Shown here: piece by piece, positions 40,760 to 48,615 of the stretch
Position numbering within the stretch: the stretch's first letter is position 1
Layout of the letters: each line of letters starts with the position of its first letter
Origin: Pelagibius sp028280305
GTDB taxonomy: Bacteria > Pseudomonadota > Alphaproteobacteria > Kiloniellales > Kiloniellaceae
Length of the DNA: 64,000 nucleotides
Assembly: GCF_965233615.1 (NCBI RefSeq)
Contig: NZ_OZ247495.1
Strand: one strand, 5' to 3'
The notes under the pieces: model-generated
What the model was told of the DNA's origin: nothing
Databases searched by the model: none
The model's input: only the letters and a program-made list of their open reading frames with translations
Translations under genes and position numbers: made by a program

Positions 40760-41706
40760 CCAAACACCTCTTCGCAACGGCGCCGGAGGATATCCCCGAC
40801 AGCGCCGGGATCATGTACGCGAAGTTCCCAGACCTTGCGATGGCCGAAGCGCCGGAGGTTTTGGAATGGTCGGATCATTGGGATGCGCTGGTTAACCGGC
40901 AGTTCCGGGATCTCAAATTCGGCGCCGAAGACGATCCGGAGGATGCAGGCTGGCAGTTCGATCCTGCGCCGGATCACGAATGGGCGTCGCCTGAGCCGAT
41001 CTTTGACCATGGCCGGCGTTTCCTCCGGGGCAACTGCAACGACTTCGCGCCCTTCCTGATGCTGCGTCTTATGGCGGCCGGCATCCCTCGCGGTGCCCTG
41101 CGCTTGGTGGTTTGCCGCTTCGGCGAACAGGGCCATATGGTGCTGGCGGTCGAAACGACAGCCGGGACTCTGATCTGTTGCAACGTCGCCGGCTGCTGGG
41201 CCTTGGGTGAAACAGCCTTGCAGCATCACGATTGGATCGCCTGGGAGGGCCATAACGGGGCCTGGGAGAGCCTGCAGCCCGTTGGCCTGGCCGATCTGCT
41301 GCCGGCGCCTGCCTTCTCGCCGGAAGACCTCGATATTCTCGCCAGGACGATTTACGGCGAAGCACGCGGCGAAGCCTGGGAAGGCAAGATTGCCGTGGGC
41401 CACGTCATCCGAAACCGGGCGGAGAAGAGGGGCACGAGCCCGGCCCGCGAAGCGCAGCGACCCTGGCAGTTCTCATGCTGGAATGAGAACGATCCGAACC
41501 GCGCGAAGCTGCTTGCGGTGACGAAAGTGAGCGCTGCCTTCCGGGACTGCTGGGCGGCCGCCGAAGCGGTTTTGACGGGCGCGGAGCCAGATCCGACCGG
41601 CGGGGCGCGGCACTACCACACGCCTGCCGTCTCGCCCTTCTGGTCGCGTGGCAAAGAGCCCTGCGCGGTGATCGGCGGCCACCTCTTCTTTAACGATATC
41701 GACTGA
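40756..41706 (+). CDS. Endolysin: C93-like cysteine peptidase plus SleB cell-wall hydrolase
   Basis: A 316-residue protein. Residues about 85-145 look like a bacterial transglutaminase-like cysteine proteinase (C93): C94 in RGNCNDFAPF and H127 in GEQGHMVLAVE. The usual third residue, Asp in an LDN motif, appears as Cys or Asn (LICCN). Residues about 190-316 are a SleB-type hydrolase (ARTIYGEARGE with its Glu, AVGHVIRNRAE, GARHYHTP, GGHLFFND). It would cut peptidoglycan at host lysis, and the N-terminal part may be a second activity or a binding domain. No signal peptide, so a holin is needed. Confidence 0.85.
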   Translation: MTKHLFATAPEDIPDSAGIMYAKFPDLAMAEAPEVLEWSDHWDALVNRQFRDLKFGAEDDPEDAGWQFDPAPDHEWASPEPIFDHGRRFLRGNCNDFAPFLMLRLMAAGIPRGALRLVVCRFGEQGHMVLAVETTAGTLICCNVAGCWALGETALQHHDWIAWEGHNGAWESLQPVGLADLLPAPAFSPEDLDILARTIYGEARGEAWEGKIAVGHVIRNRAEKRGTSPAREAQRPWQFSCWNENDPNRAKLLAVTKVSAAFRDCWAAAEAVLTGAEPDPTGGARHYHTPAVSPFWSRGKEPCAVIGGHLFFNDID

Positions 41707-41733
41707 ACAGCCGGGCGGTGCATCGCCCGCTGT
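41707..41733 (+). other. Inverted repeat after endolysin gene
   Basis: ACAGCCGGGCG and CGCCCGCTGT form a nearly perfect stem around GTGCAT, directly after the endolysin stop. No T-run follows. It may act together with the terminator 25 bp downstream. Confidence 0.5.
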
Positions 41734-41757
41734 AGCGCCTCTGAGCGCTTTCCCCCA

Positions 41758-41778
41758 GCCGCCTCCGGGCGGCTTTTT
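41758..41778 (+). terminator. Intrinsic terminator after endolysin
   Basis: GCCGCC-TCCG-GGCGGC followed by five T residues is a canonical rho-independent terminator. The lipoprotein and holin-like genes lie downstream on the same strand, so read-through or separate expression is implied. Confidence 0.8.
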
Positions 41779-41798
41779 CATGCATGAAAGGAAAACCG

Positions 41799-42041
41799 AT
41801 GAAGAAGATTCTTCTGGCCCTGCCCCTCGTGGCGTTCCTGGGCGCCTGTGGATACACCGAAAAGGCGCGTGAGTACGTCTTTGGTGAGGGTGCCTACTAC
41901 GGGATGATCACTTCGTGCTCTCTGTCCGAAGGCGAGCGCGTCAAAAACCTCTTGGAGCTGAACCAGCGGGCCGAGGAAGAGGGCCGCGTTGAACGCGCCA
42001 AGGCACTCGACTGCAATGGCGACGGCGATTCGGATTTCTGA
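41799..42041 (+). CDS. Small lipoprotein
   Basis: ATG 41799 follows AAAGGA, giving 80 residues. The signal MKKILLALPLVAFLGAC has a lipobox ending in Cys17, so the protein should be lipid-anchored. The mature part is helical and charged and ends DCNGDGDSDF, a D-x-N-x-D-G-x-x-D pattern like calcium-binding loops. It may take part in outer-membrane disruption or alter the lysogen's envelope. Confidence 0.75.
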   Translation: MKKILLALPLVAFLGACGYTEKAREYVFGEGAYYGMITSCSLSEGERVKNLLELNQRAEEEGRVERAKALDCNGDGDSDF

Positions 42042-42043
42042 CG

Positions 42044-42286
42044 ATGTTGGAATCCGCGAAAGCCAAGTTTCTAGCCGCGGTCAAAGCCCATGCGGCGGCC
42101 GTGGGGGCGGGGCTGGCGACGGTGATCCTTGCCGCCCTGGGCGTCATTGCCCAGCCTGACGCGAGCCTTGTCGACGCGGCAGCGAAAGCTATTGGCGCCA
42201 TAGGATCCGCTGCGCTTGTCGGCGCGGCTGCGTGGCTGGTGACATACATCAGCCCGAAGAACGGGGCGGCTCCGCCCAACGAGTAG
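42044..42286 (+). CDS. Holin-like two-TM protein
   Basis: An 80-residue protein with a charged N-terminus, two alanine/glycine-rich hydrophobic segments (VGAGLATVILAALGVIA and AIGSAALVGAAAWLVTYI) and a short hydrophilic C-tail. This fits a class II holin. It is next to the endolysin and lipoprotein genes. Holins diverge widely, so the call rests on topology and place. Confidence 0.68.
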   Translation: MLESAKAKFLAAVKAHAAAVGAGLATVILAALGVIAQPDASLVDAAAKAIGAIGSAALVGAAAWLVTYISPKNGAAPPNE

Positions 42287-42313
42287 TTTCCGCCCCGTCT
42301 CTCCTGCTTCTCC

Positions 42314-42341
42314 GGCCGCTCCTTCGGGGGCGGCCTCTTTT
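42314..42341 (+). terminator. Terminator at the end of the lysis region
   Basis: GGCCGC (42314-42319) pairs with GCGGCC (42330-42335) around a loop containing a CTTCGG-like core, followed by TCTTTT. It closes the last clear phage operon. Confidence 0.8.
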
Positions 42342-42627
42342 ACACCGGATGGTGCCAGAAGTAGCTGATCTCTATGTCATAATTGCACACGGGTCGGGAT
42401 TGAAGGCGCTCACTCAAGAGCTAATCCTTCTGCTCGCTCATGTTCAAGACTGACGCGTGTTAAAAACAGCGGAATAAGGCCAATTTTTGGACGTTGTATA
42501 AATGAGACAGATTAGTAGGAAGGAAGTCCGATATAGCGCCAAAGTGAACTGACAACCGAGGCTTTACTACCCACATAGGAGTTATGATACTGATCCCCCA
42601 TTCATAGGTTGTAAAGGATGCGGGGGT
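42342..42627. other. Low-GC intergenic region after phage genes
   Basis: There is no convincing gene. Base composition drops clearly compared with the phage late operon. It contains an AT-rich stretch with TATAAA near 42500 that may belong to a promoter for the next gene. A right attachment site could lie here, but no repeat of known sequence allows assignment. Confidence 0.5.
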
Positions 42628-42954
42628 ATGTTCGCAGATTGGAAGAATGGGGCCGAAAAGACGGTCAAGATGATTCCGGGCTCCGAGCGTTTTTTCATCG
42701 GTGTCATTGGTCCGGGGGCGGCGCTGGTTCCATTTATGTGGGCGCAGTCTTCTGTGCGGTTAGATACGTTTCAGCCAATTGACATCGCTTTGGACGGCGC
42801 CAATTTTGGGGTTTGGTTTATCTGGGCTCTTTCGTTTCTGGTGACTTGGCGAACGCCGGAGGACACGATTTTTAAGTGCGCGCTCACAAGCCTTGGTCTT
42901 CCAGGTTTGTTTATCGGCGTTGTTGGTTACGGCGCTCAGATTGTCGTAAATTGA
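42628..42954 (+). CDS. Small membrane protein, lower-GC cargo
   Basis: A 108-residue protein with three hydrophobic stretches (FFIGVIGPGAALVPFMWA, GVWFIWALSFLVTW and LGLPGLFIGVVGYGAQIVV). Codon use is richer in A/T than the phage late genes. There is no family I can name. The ATG follows a weak site. It may be a lysogeny-expressed gene or host DNA. Confidence 0.62.
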   Translation: MFADWKNGAEKTVKMIPGSERFFIGVIGPGAALVPFMWAQSSVRLDTFQPIDIALDGANFGVWFIWALSFLVTWRTPEDTIFKCALTSLGLPGLFIGVVGYGAQIVVN

Positions 42955-42980
42955 TCTCATAGCGAAGGGAGAAAGCAACG

Positions 42981-43580
42981 ATGCGATTAAATGCAACTTG
43001 GATTGCTTCTCTGGTGGCAACCTTCGTTGCCGCTAGTGCCTTCGCTGTCGGATTTGGTGCTCGCACAGATTCTGCCGCCGCCGATATGCCAGCACCTCTT
43101 GATGGGTTGGTTTATGCAGGTGAGTATGTAGAACTATCGCCACTCCGCCAGTTCAAACTTGCCACTGCCTCTTACGTCAATCCGAAGCTCTACAGGACCG
43201 CAGAGGTCGCTTACATTTATGATCTATCCAAGTTCAAGGGGCGGCCGTCGCCTGAACTAATCTCAGCCATGCAGGACGGTAGAGTGTGGTTTGGAATGGC
43301 TTCGGTTGACGGTGAGACGCTACATGTGGATCCGGCTAGCGCGGAGGACCTGACAGCTGTCATGCAGTTGGGTGGCCCGCAATCTCAATCCATTGACGCG
43401 CTTACTGGATGGATCGCAACATATCAAGATGCAGCCGATAAGGCTGGAGCCAAGATTAAGCTCGTAAGTAAACATGAAACTCTTTTGGGCGAAGCCGCTG
43501 GAGGCGTATTTGTATCCTGGGAGCCGAAGGAGGCCGTTAAGCAAACAGAACCTCGGCGTGAGGAACGCCTAGATCGCTAG
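42981..43580 (+). CDS. Secreted or membrane-anchored hypothetical protein
   Basis: A 199-residue protein with an N-terminal signal (TWIASLVATFVAASAFAVGF) and mixed mature sequence (YAGEYVELSPLRQFKLATAS, EVAYIYDLSKFKG). It ends in a charged tail. AAGGGAG precedes the ATG. It could form a pair with the preceding membrane protein (26-bp gap). Function unknown. Confidence 0.68.
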   Translation: MRLNATWIASLVATFVAASAFAVGFGARTDSAAADMPAPLDGLVYAGEYVELSPLRQFKLATASYVNPKLYRTAEVAYIYDLSKFKGRPSPELISAMQDGRVWFGMASVDGETLHVDPASAEDLTAVMQLGGPQSQSIDALTGWIATYQDAADKAGAKIKLVSKHETLLGEAAGGVFVSWEPKEAVKQTEPRREERLDR

Positions 43581-43633
43581 AATGCTCAGAGCAACGGCGA
43601 CGCGTGTATGGTGCCGGCTAAGCATTCCTGAAG

Positions 43634-43855
43634 CTACTGAATCGTATCATCCGGCGCTGGGGCTGTTTTCTGAAGTTCTTCGACGGCAGCCAAGATGCGT
43701 TTCCAGGTGCGCTGACCGTCTACGTCGCCCTTCTCCATAAGGGCGTCGGCTCGCGAAGCAGCCTCAAGCCCAGCGTCCTTGCCGTGCTCACGGATCAAGA
43801 TGGACGCGGATCGGTAGATGTCGATATCCGAGATCGTGGGATGGCCTTTGCTCAT
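43634..43855 (-). CDS. Small hypothetical protein
   Basis: A 73-residue protein (MSKGHPTISDIDIYRSASIL...) of a kind common on alphaproteobacterial chromosomes. It is helical with an RADALMEKGDVDGQRTWKRI middle. Its ATG overlaps the nuclease stop (ATGA), so the two are cotranscribed. Its wide chromosomal spread hints that this part may be host DNA or a late-acquired cassette. Confidence 0.7.
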   Translation of the reverse strand: MSKGHPTISDIDIYRSASILIREHGKDAGLEAASRADALMEKGDVDGQRTWKRILAAVEELQKTAPAPDDTIQ

Positions 43856-44703
43856 TCAAGTAGGGTCGTGGTTCCACCACAAACCAGTGTCTGGGTAGAC
43901 TTGTATTTGAACGGCCACATGCGAGGCTTTCGGTTGGCGGCAGCCGTGTTTTCGAGCCCGTCAAAGCTGATGGGCACTGCGTCGGCCCTATCGATGATTT
44001 CGCTAAGGGGCACGCGGAAATCGGAGGTCTTCTTTGCCGTTGCCGACTTGTCGTTAGGAAAGATCCACGCGATATACTTGCCGGTGTCATGGCGGCGTAT
44101 CACTTTCCACCAGTAGTCCGGCGTCTCAATAGAATGAGTCTCGGTGAAGAAGTCGTTCCGCCGGTCATCACCCCAGATTATGCCTGCCCAGATCGTCAGG
44201 CGCGTCACGTCGCGATAGCATTCCGCGAAGTCCTCAGTGTGGCGCCACGCTCCACCTTTTCGATTGAAGGTCTTTTGTTGCGGCAAGATATTCGTGACGT
44301 AGAAAGTGTCGCTCATCGCCCTCTTGCTAAAGTCCATGTGGTTCGCAGGGACGACATGACCGCGATCCCATGGCCCTGTGGCCGGGTCGACGGTATCTGT
44401 TACATACGATTTCCCGGATGAAGGCTGACACCGGTTCGGCACCGATCGATCTCTTCTGAAGTTGCCGCTGCGCGACTCGTTTCTGGTATCTCGGTCCAAC
44501 TCATAGCGGGCAAGGACAAGGCCGCCACGGTCGCAATCGAGCCAGACCTCAAAACCTCGATACTCTTTATGACGGAGCGTTGAGCTGCTCGCGGCACTTT
44601 CGGCAAGCATCGTGGCCTGGAAGTCGTTGCTTTCCGACCGAACCTCCTCGGTGGCGCTGGCGATCAGCGCAATAGCGAACGGCAAAACAAGTAAGCGAAG
44701 CAT
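43852..44703 (-). CDS. Secreted DNA/RNA non-specific endonuclease
   Basis: A 283-residue protein with a signal peptide (MLRLLVLPFAIALIASATEE). Its NUC1-family core has WDRGHVVPANHMDFS, which contains the catalytic DRGH, and NILPQQKTFNR with the metal-binding Asn. It would be exported and degrade extracellular or periplasmic nucleic acid. It lies between the prophage lysis genes and the tRNA, so it may be phage-carried cargo. Confidence 0.88.
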   Translation of the reverse strand: MLRLLVLPFAIALIASATEEVRSESNDFQATMLAESAASSSTLRHKEYRGFEVWLDCDRGGLVLARYELDRDTRNESRSGNFRRDRSVPNRCQPSSGKSYVTDTVDPATGPWDRGHVVPANHMDFSKRAMSDTFYVTNILPQQKTFNRKGGAWRHTEDFAECYRDVTRLTIWAGIIWGDDRRNDFFTETHSIETPDYWWKVIRRHDTGKYIAWIFPNDKSATAKKTSDFRVPLSEIIDRADAVPISFDGLENTAAANRKPRMWPFKYKSTQTLVCGGTTTLLE

Positions 44704-44973
44704 GGTCTATCCCCCCGGATTACCCCTGTTCCTCAATTCAAGCGCGATCTGGAAAATGTGTCTAGGGGTAGATTGCTCAACTAGGTAGTACGCGCAATGG
44801 TCAGTGGGACAGCGGATCAAGCGAAGTGGCAAGGATAGAACACCCAATGAACAAACCGTGTCAGCTTTGCGCCACAGTTCCTGCGCCGTTCTGCACTTTT
44901 CTGCGCGAAGCTGCACTTTGGGCTTGCGCGACCCCGGCGCAAGACGTTAGGAAATCTGCGCTTTTCCCGGCGA
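44704..44973. other. Region between nuclease gene and tRNA-Ser
   Basis: No gene is supported; short frames on both strands have poor composition. It should contain the nuclease promoter (minus strand) and the tRNA promoter (plus strand). Near 44896-44966 the words CTGCACTTT (twice) and CTGCGCTTTTC recur. Confidence 0.5.
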
Positions 44974-45066
44974 GGACAGGTGGCCGAGTGGCTGAAGGCG
45001 CTCCCCTGCTAAGGGAGTATGTGGTGATGAGCTGCATCGAGGGTTCGAATCCCTCCCTGTCCGCCA
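44974..45066 (+). tRNA. tRNA-Ser (anticodon GCT)
   Basis: The acceptor arm GGACAGG (44974-44980) pairs with CCTGTCC (45056-45062). The anticodon loop CTGCTAA sits between CTCCC and GGGAG, giving anticodon GCT. A long variable arm follows, as in class II tRNAs. The T-arm has GGTTCGAATC, and discriminator G plus encoded CCA occupy 45063-45066. Confidence 0.97.
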
Positions 45067-45497
45067 GTTTCCGGGCCTTTTAGGGCCTCTGGACCGAGCC
45101 GTCAGCGCAGCCCGATGGCTTGCGGGCATCAACGTTGGGTCAGATGCTCGACCCCAGTCTTTGCCCACTAACAGTTTCCCCGCAAGTGTGAAACCTCCGT
45201 GACAGACCCGGGTTGTTAACCCTTGATTAACCATGACGCAGCTTGACTGGCTGAGGTTTCGGCGGGTTTCACGTTCTCTTAGGACTCTCTGTTCATAGTT
45301 GGCGAAACCATGTGGTGCGGATAGCTTCCCAGGCTGATTCAGAGACGCAGTCCGGTGCCTGCTCGGCGCGAATTGGGGAACCCTGCAAGCAAGTAATCCG
45401 CTGTGTTTGCGCGCGTTTTCAGCAAGTCCGGCAACGGAGTTGAAGAAGCTGGATTCCTGCTTCGGCGCCAGAATGATAGGGGAGGACTGTCCACGGT
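45067..45497. other. Intergenic region upstream of the M23 gene
   Basis: This 430-bp region holds no supported gene. A hairpin GCCCG...GCGGGC lies near 45110-45127. A CtrA-type box is at 45216-45230. Several GANTC words, the CcrM methylation target in alphaproteobacteria, lie between the box and the M23 start. Confidence 0.7.
45216..45230. promoter_or_regulatory. CtrA-type binding box
   Basis: TTAA-CCCTTGA-TTAA followed by C matches the full CtrA consensus TTAA-N7-TTAAC exactly. It lies 268 bp before the M23 peptidase start, the first gene of the peptidase-bactofilin pair. Confidence 0.6.
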
Positions 45498-47102
45498 ATG
45501 TGGAAGGAACTGAAAAGCCGGATCGCAGCCCGACTGGATCAGTTGTTCATCCCCCGTGAACTGATTCTGAGGGCGAATGATCGCATTACGGTCCTTCGCC
45601 TGCCAGTTCGCGCACAGAAGCTTTGTGTTCTCGGCACCGTTGTAGTTTTCGGCTGGACACTTCTCGCCAGCGGCGGCTTCTTCTTTCAGGAACTGGTAAT
45701 TGCCGGCAAGGATCGCGAGATCGAGCGTCAGAAACTGGACTATTTCGATCTGTTGGGTGAAGCCGCTGAATATCACGAACAGTTCGCAGAGATCACCCGT
45801 AACCTCGAAGACAATCAAACATTCCTTTTATCTGTTCTGAGGGACGGCGCCCGAGCCGAAGCAGAGATCTCGGCTATTGAGGGGCGCCTGAAAGGCAGTG
45901 AGACCGAGCGGGACCGGGTCGTTGTCGCGAGCGATGGTTTGAGGACCAAGCTAAGGCATTTCGAGAACGATCTGCAGGAGATCGTCAACCGGAACACTGA
46001 ACTGCGCAGCCACGTTGAGGCAATGCGCGGTATTCTTTCCGATGATCGATCCAAGAAGGAAAGGGTCGCGGAAGCGCGAGTCAGACTTGGCCAGAGACTC
46101 CAGCAGATCGAGCAAAACCTCGAAATGATGGCCAATGCGAAGCGACAACTGGAGATTACGGTTGTTGACCTGCGTGAGGATATCGCATCTACGCGCGAGC
46201 AGTGGGCGGCCGCAGAGGAAGTCGGCGTCGACCTGCGTGAAGAAATTATTGCGCTTGAAGGTCAATTGGAAAGCGATCTTGATCGTCGCGACGCGCTCCA
46301 ACGACAGATTGCAGCCCTGGAAGAATCTCTTGAAAACGCAACTCAACGCGGCGATGTGCTGCAGGAAGACAAACAAGGGTTGCAGATGCGTGTTGCTGAA
46401 TTGCGTCAACACATGACGGACATGCGGGCGGCCCAGCACAGTATTGTGCAAAGGCTGCGCGACCGGACGGAATTGAGCGTCGACAGCATTGAGCGGACTG
46501 TCGCCATGACCGGGCTGGAACTGGATGAATTGTTGGCCGGCATTGAAGAGACCGGCATTGCTCAAGGCGGCCCATTTGTCGCCGGCGACTACAGCGGCGA
46601 TTTCAATGGCGATTCGGAACTCGAAACCGCGCTCTCGCTGCTCGACCTCAGGTTAAGTCGTTGGAACGCATTACAGAAGGTGATGCGAACGTTGCCGCTT
46701 TCGGTTCCGCTCGACCAATATGCTATCAGCAGTGGCTACGGAAAACGCAAAGATCCCATAAACGGCCGAACGGCGTACCATAGGGGGCTCGATTTCCGCG
46801 CTGCCATGAGATCGCCGATTTTCGCCACCGCCCCCGGCACGGTAACCTATGCCGGTTGGAGCGGGCCCTTTGGCCGAATGGTCGAGATCGACCATGGGCA
46901 CGGAATTCGCACCCGCTATGCGCACCTCAAAAAGATCCTTGTCAAATCGGGACAGGCGGTAGCTAATCGCGAGAAGATCGGGCTGGTAGGTTCCTCCGGC
47001 CGCAGTACGGGCCCTCATCTGCACTACGAAGTGCGCTATAAGGGCGTTCCACTCAACCCCATGAAGTTCTTGACGGCAGGCAAGCATGTTTTCAAAGACT
47101 AA
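45498..47102 (+). CDS. M23 family metallopeptidase, membrane-anchored (LmdC-like)
   Basis: A 534-residue protein. It has a short cytoplasmic N-terminus, one transmembrane helix (LCVLGTVVVFGWTLLASGGF) and a long periplasmic coiled coil (about residues 75-350). The C-terminal LytM/M23 domain has all zinc and catalytic motifs: YHRGLDF, GHGIRTRYAHL and GPHLHYEV. It cleaves peptidoglycan cross-links. Overlap with a bactofilin gene suggests the known pairing in which bactofilin localises the hydrolase for cell shape. Confidence 0.92.
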   Translation: MWKELKSRIAARLDQLFIPRELILRANDRITVLRLPVRAQKLCVLGTVVVFGWTLLASGGFFFQELVIAGKDREIERQKLDYFDLLGEAAEYHEQFAEITRNLEDNQTFLLSVLRDGARAEAEISAIEGRLKGSETERDRVVVASDGLRTKLRHFENDLQEIVNRNTELRSHVEAMRGILSDDRSKKERVAEARVRLGQRLQQIEQNLEMMANAKRQLEITVVDLREDIASTREQWAAAEEVGVDLREEIIALEGQLESDLDRRDALQRQIAALEESLENATQRGDVLQEDKQGLQMRVAELRQHMTDMRAAQHSIVQRLRDRTELSVDSIERTVAMTGLELDELLAGIEETGIAQGGPFVAGDYSGDFNGDSELETALSLLDLRLSRWNALQKVMRTLPLSVPLDQYAISSGYGKRKDPINGRTAYHRGLDFRAAMRSPIFATAPGTVTYAGWSGPFGRMVEIDHGHGIRTRYAHLKKILVKSGQAVANREKIGLVGSSGRSTGPHLHYEVRYKGVPLNPMKFLTAGKHVFKD

Positions 47103-47577
47103 AGAAACAAACGAGAGTTCCGAACCAGTGGCTTCTACCAAGTCAGAACCGAAGCGCAGTACCTCGAACACCGGCGTTCCTTCAATTATCAGCGCCGACC
47201 TGAAGATCACCGGGAACCTGAAAAGTGACGGCGATATCCAGGTCGATGGCTACGTCGAAGGCGATATCGACAGCGCGACGCTGACTGTTGGCGAAGGTGC
47301 TCAGGTGAAGGGGCATATCAGCTGTGATGCGGTTCGCATCTGTGGGACCATCGACGGTGCCGTGAAGGCAAAGTCCGTTGTCATGGCGAAATCCGCCCGG
47401 GTTATTGGAGACATCATCCATGACAGCCTTGCGATCGAAGCTGGTGCTTTCATCGAAGGCAACATAAAGCGCCTGGAAGGCGCCAGCCGTCCGGCGGCGG
47501 GTACCAGCAATGTCTCACCGGTGCCGACTGCGTCGACAGGCGCCGCCGCGTCGGGCGGGAAGCCGGCCGCAAGCTAG
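47086..47577 (+). CDS. bacA: Bactofilin
   Basis: A 163-residue protein with a central bactofilin beta-helix (residues about 35-130: ISADLKITGNLKSDGDIQVD, VEGDIDSATLTVGEGAQVKG). Disordered serine/alanine-rich ends flank it. Bactofilins polymerise without nucleotide and organise cell-wall enzymes at the membrane. It overlaps the M23 gene by 17 bp, supporting a functional unit. Confidence 0.93.
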   Translation: MFSKTKETNESSEPVASTKSEPKRSTSNTGVPSIISADLKITGNLKSDGDIQVDGYVEGDIDSATLTVGEGAQVKGHISCDAVRICGTIDGAVKAKSVVMAKSARVIGDIIHDSLAIEAGAFIEGNIKRLEGASRPAAGTSNVSPVPTASTGAAASGGKPAAS

Positions 47578-48593
47578 CGTTCCCCTTTGCTGCCGCCGCC
47601 GAGAACCGCGCGGTAAAGCTCCGGATCGACGTTGCCGCCGGACAAGGTCAGGGCCACTGTCCGGCCGGCACTGTCGTACCTGCCCGCCAGGATTGCCGCC
47701 AAGCAGACCGCGCCTCCCGGCTCGACAACCAGCTTGAGGGTGCGGAAGGCAAAGCGCATCGCGTTTTTGACTTCCGCATCTGAAACGGACAAACCGCGCT
47801 TCACGCGGGCCTTGTTGACCGCGAAAGTCAGGTTTCCTGGTTGCGGTGCCAACAAGGCATCACAGATCGATTTCTGGGGTCCAGTGTTGGCGGTTATTCT
47901 GCCTGATAGTAGGGATTGCTTTGTATCGTCGAATCCCTCCGGTTCCGCGGTAAAGACTTCTGTTTCCGGCGACAGTGTCTCCATTGCGAGCGCGCAGCCT
48001 GCGGTCAATCCGCCGCCTCCACAGCAGACAAGTAATGCATCGAGCTTGGCATTCATCGTTTCCGCCTGAGCTGCTATTTCAAGGCCGCAAGTGCCTTGGC
48101 CGGCTATGATGCCGGCGTCGTCATAAGGGCGTATCAGAGTTGCGCCTCGTTCCTCCGTGAGTGCCTTTCCAATTTCTTCACGTGATTCGTGAACGCGATC
48201 GTATAGAACGACTTCCGCCCCATAGGAACGTGTGTTCGCCACCTTGATTGCCGGAGCGTCTTTCGGCATCACGATCGCCGCAGGGATCCCAAGAATAGCC
48301 GCAGCGGCAGCCACGCCCTGTGCATGATTGCCCGATGAGTAAGCAACGACACCGCCGCTTCTCTGGTCCGGCGGAATCTGACTCATGCGATTGAAGGCGC
48401 CCCGAAACTTGAACGAGCCCGTTCTCTGCAGAGTCTCTGCTTTCAACAGAACTCGACCTTTTGCGATCTCGTTCAGCGCGGTTGATTCGAGGAGAGGTGT
48501 GATGGTTGCGTGACTTCGGATACGCTCCGCAGCCCGCGTAATGTCTTCGAAGGCGGGAGGCCTCGTGAAGAGGGCCATTGAACCAGAATCCAT
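47574..48593 (-). CDS. Threonine/serine dehydratase (PLP-dependent)
   Basis: A 339-residue fold-type II PLP enzyme. The PLP lysine lies in TGSFKFRGA, a Ser/Asn-rich loop is SSGNHAQG, and the phosphate-binding glycine loop is CCGGGGLTAG. There is no C-terminal regulatory domain, so it is the short catabolic-type form making 2-oxobutanoate or pyruvate. AAGGGG precedes the ATG. It is convergent with bacA, sharing 4 bp. Confidence 0.88.
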   Translation of the reverse strand: MDSGSMALFTRPPAFEDITRAAERIRSHATITPLLESTALNEIAKGRVLLKAETLQRTGSFKFRGAFNRMSQIPPDQRSGGVVAYSSGNHAQGVAAAAAILGIPAAIVMPKDAPAIKVANTRSYGAEVVLYDRVHESREEIGKALTEERGATLIRPYDDAGIIAGQGTCGLEIAAQAETMNAKLDALLVCCGGGGLTAGCALAMETLSPETEVFTAEPEGFDDTKQSLLSGRITANTGPQKSICDALLAPQPGNLTFAVNKARVKRGLSVSDAEVKNAMRFAFRTLKLVVEPGGAVCLAAILAGRYDSAGRTVALTLSGGNVDPELYRAVLGGGSKGER

Positions 48594-48615
48594 TCTCTTT
48601 CCCCTTCACTTTTGC

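Larger units (their letters stand above)
1..42341. mobile_element. Siphovirus-like prophage (left end outside window)
   Basis: A full set of temperate phage modules is present in lambda-like order: left operon with recombination genes, repressor with operators, right early and replication operon, terminase, portal, capsid, tail tube, tape measure, tail fibre and lysis genes. The long tape-measure gene and lack of contractile-sheath or baseplate-wedge genes indicate a long non-contractile tail. No integrase or left attachment site is visible. The right edge given is the last clear phage terminator; genes up to 44703 may be phage cargo or host. Confidence 0.95.

Noticed and set aside
44707..44916. 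Minus-strand 69-codon frame upstream of the nuclease
   Set aside because: Poor composition, no ribosome site; likely promoter DNA.
44974..45066. tRNA-Ser as the phage attachment site
   Set aside because: The prophage lies on the 5' side of an intact tRNA, whereas tRNA-integrated phages normally extend from the 3' end; no duplicate 3' fragment was seen.
44826..45083. Plus-strand 85-codon frame
   Set aside because: It runs through the tRNA-Ser gene and has no coding character.
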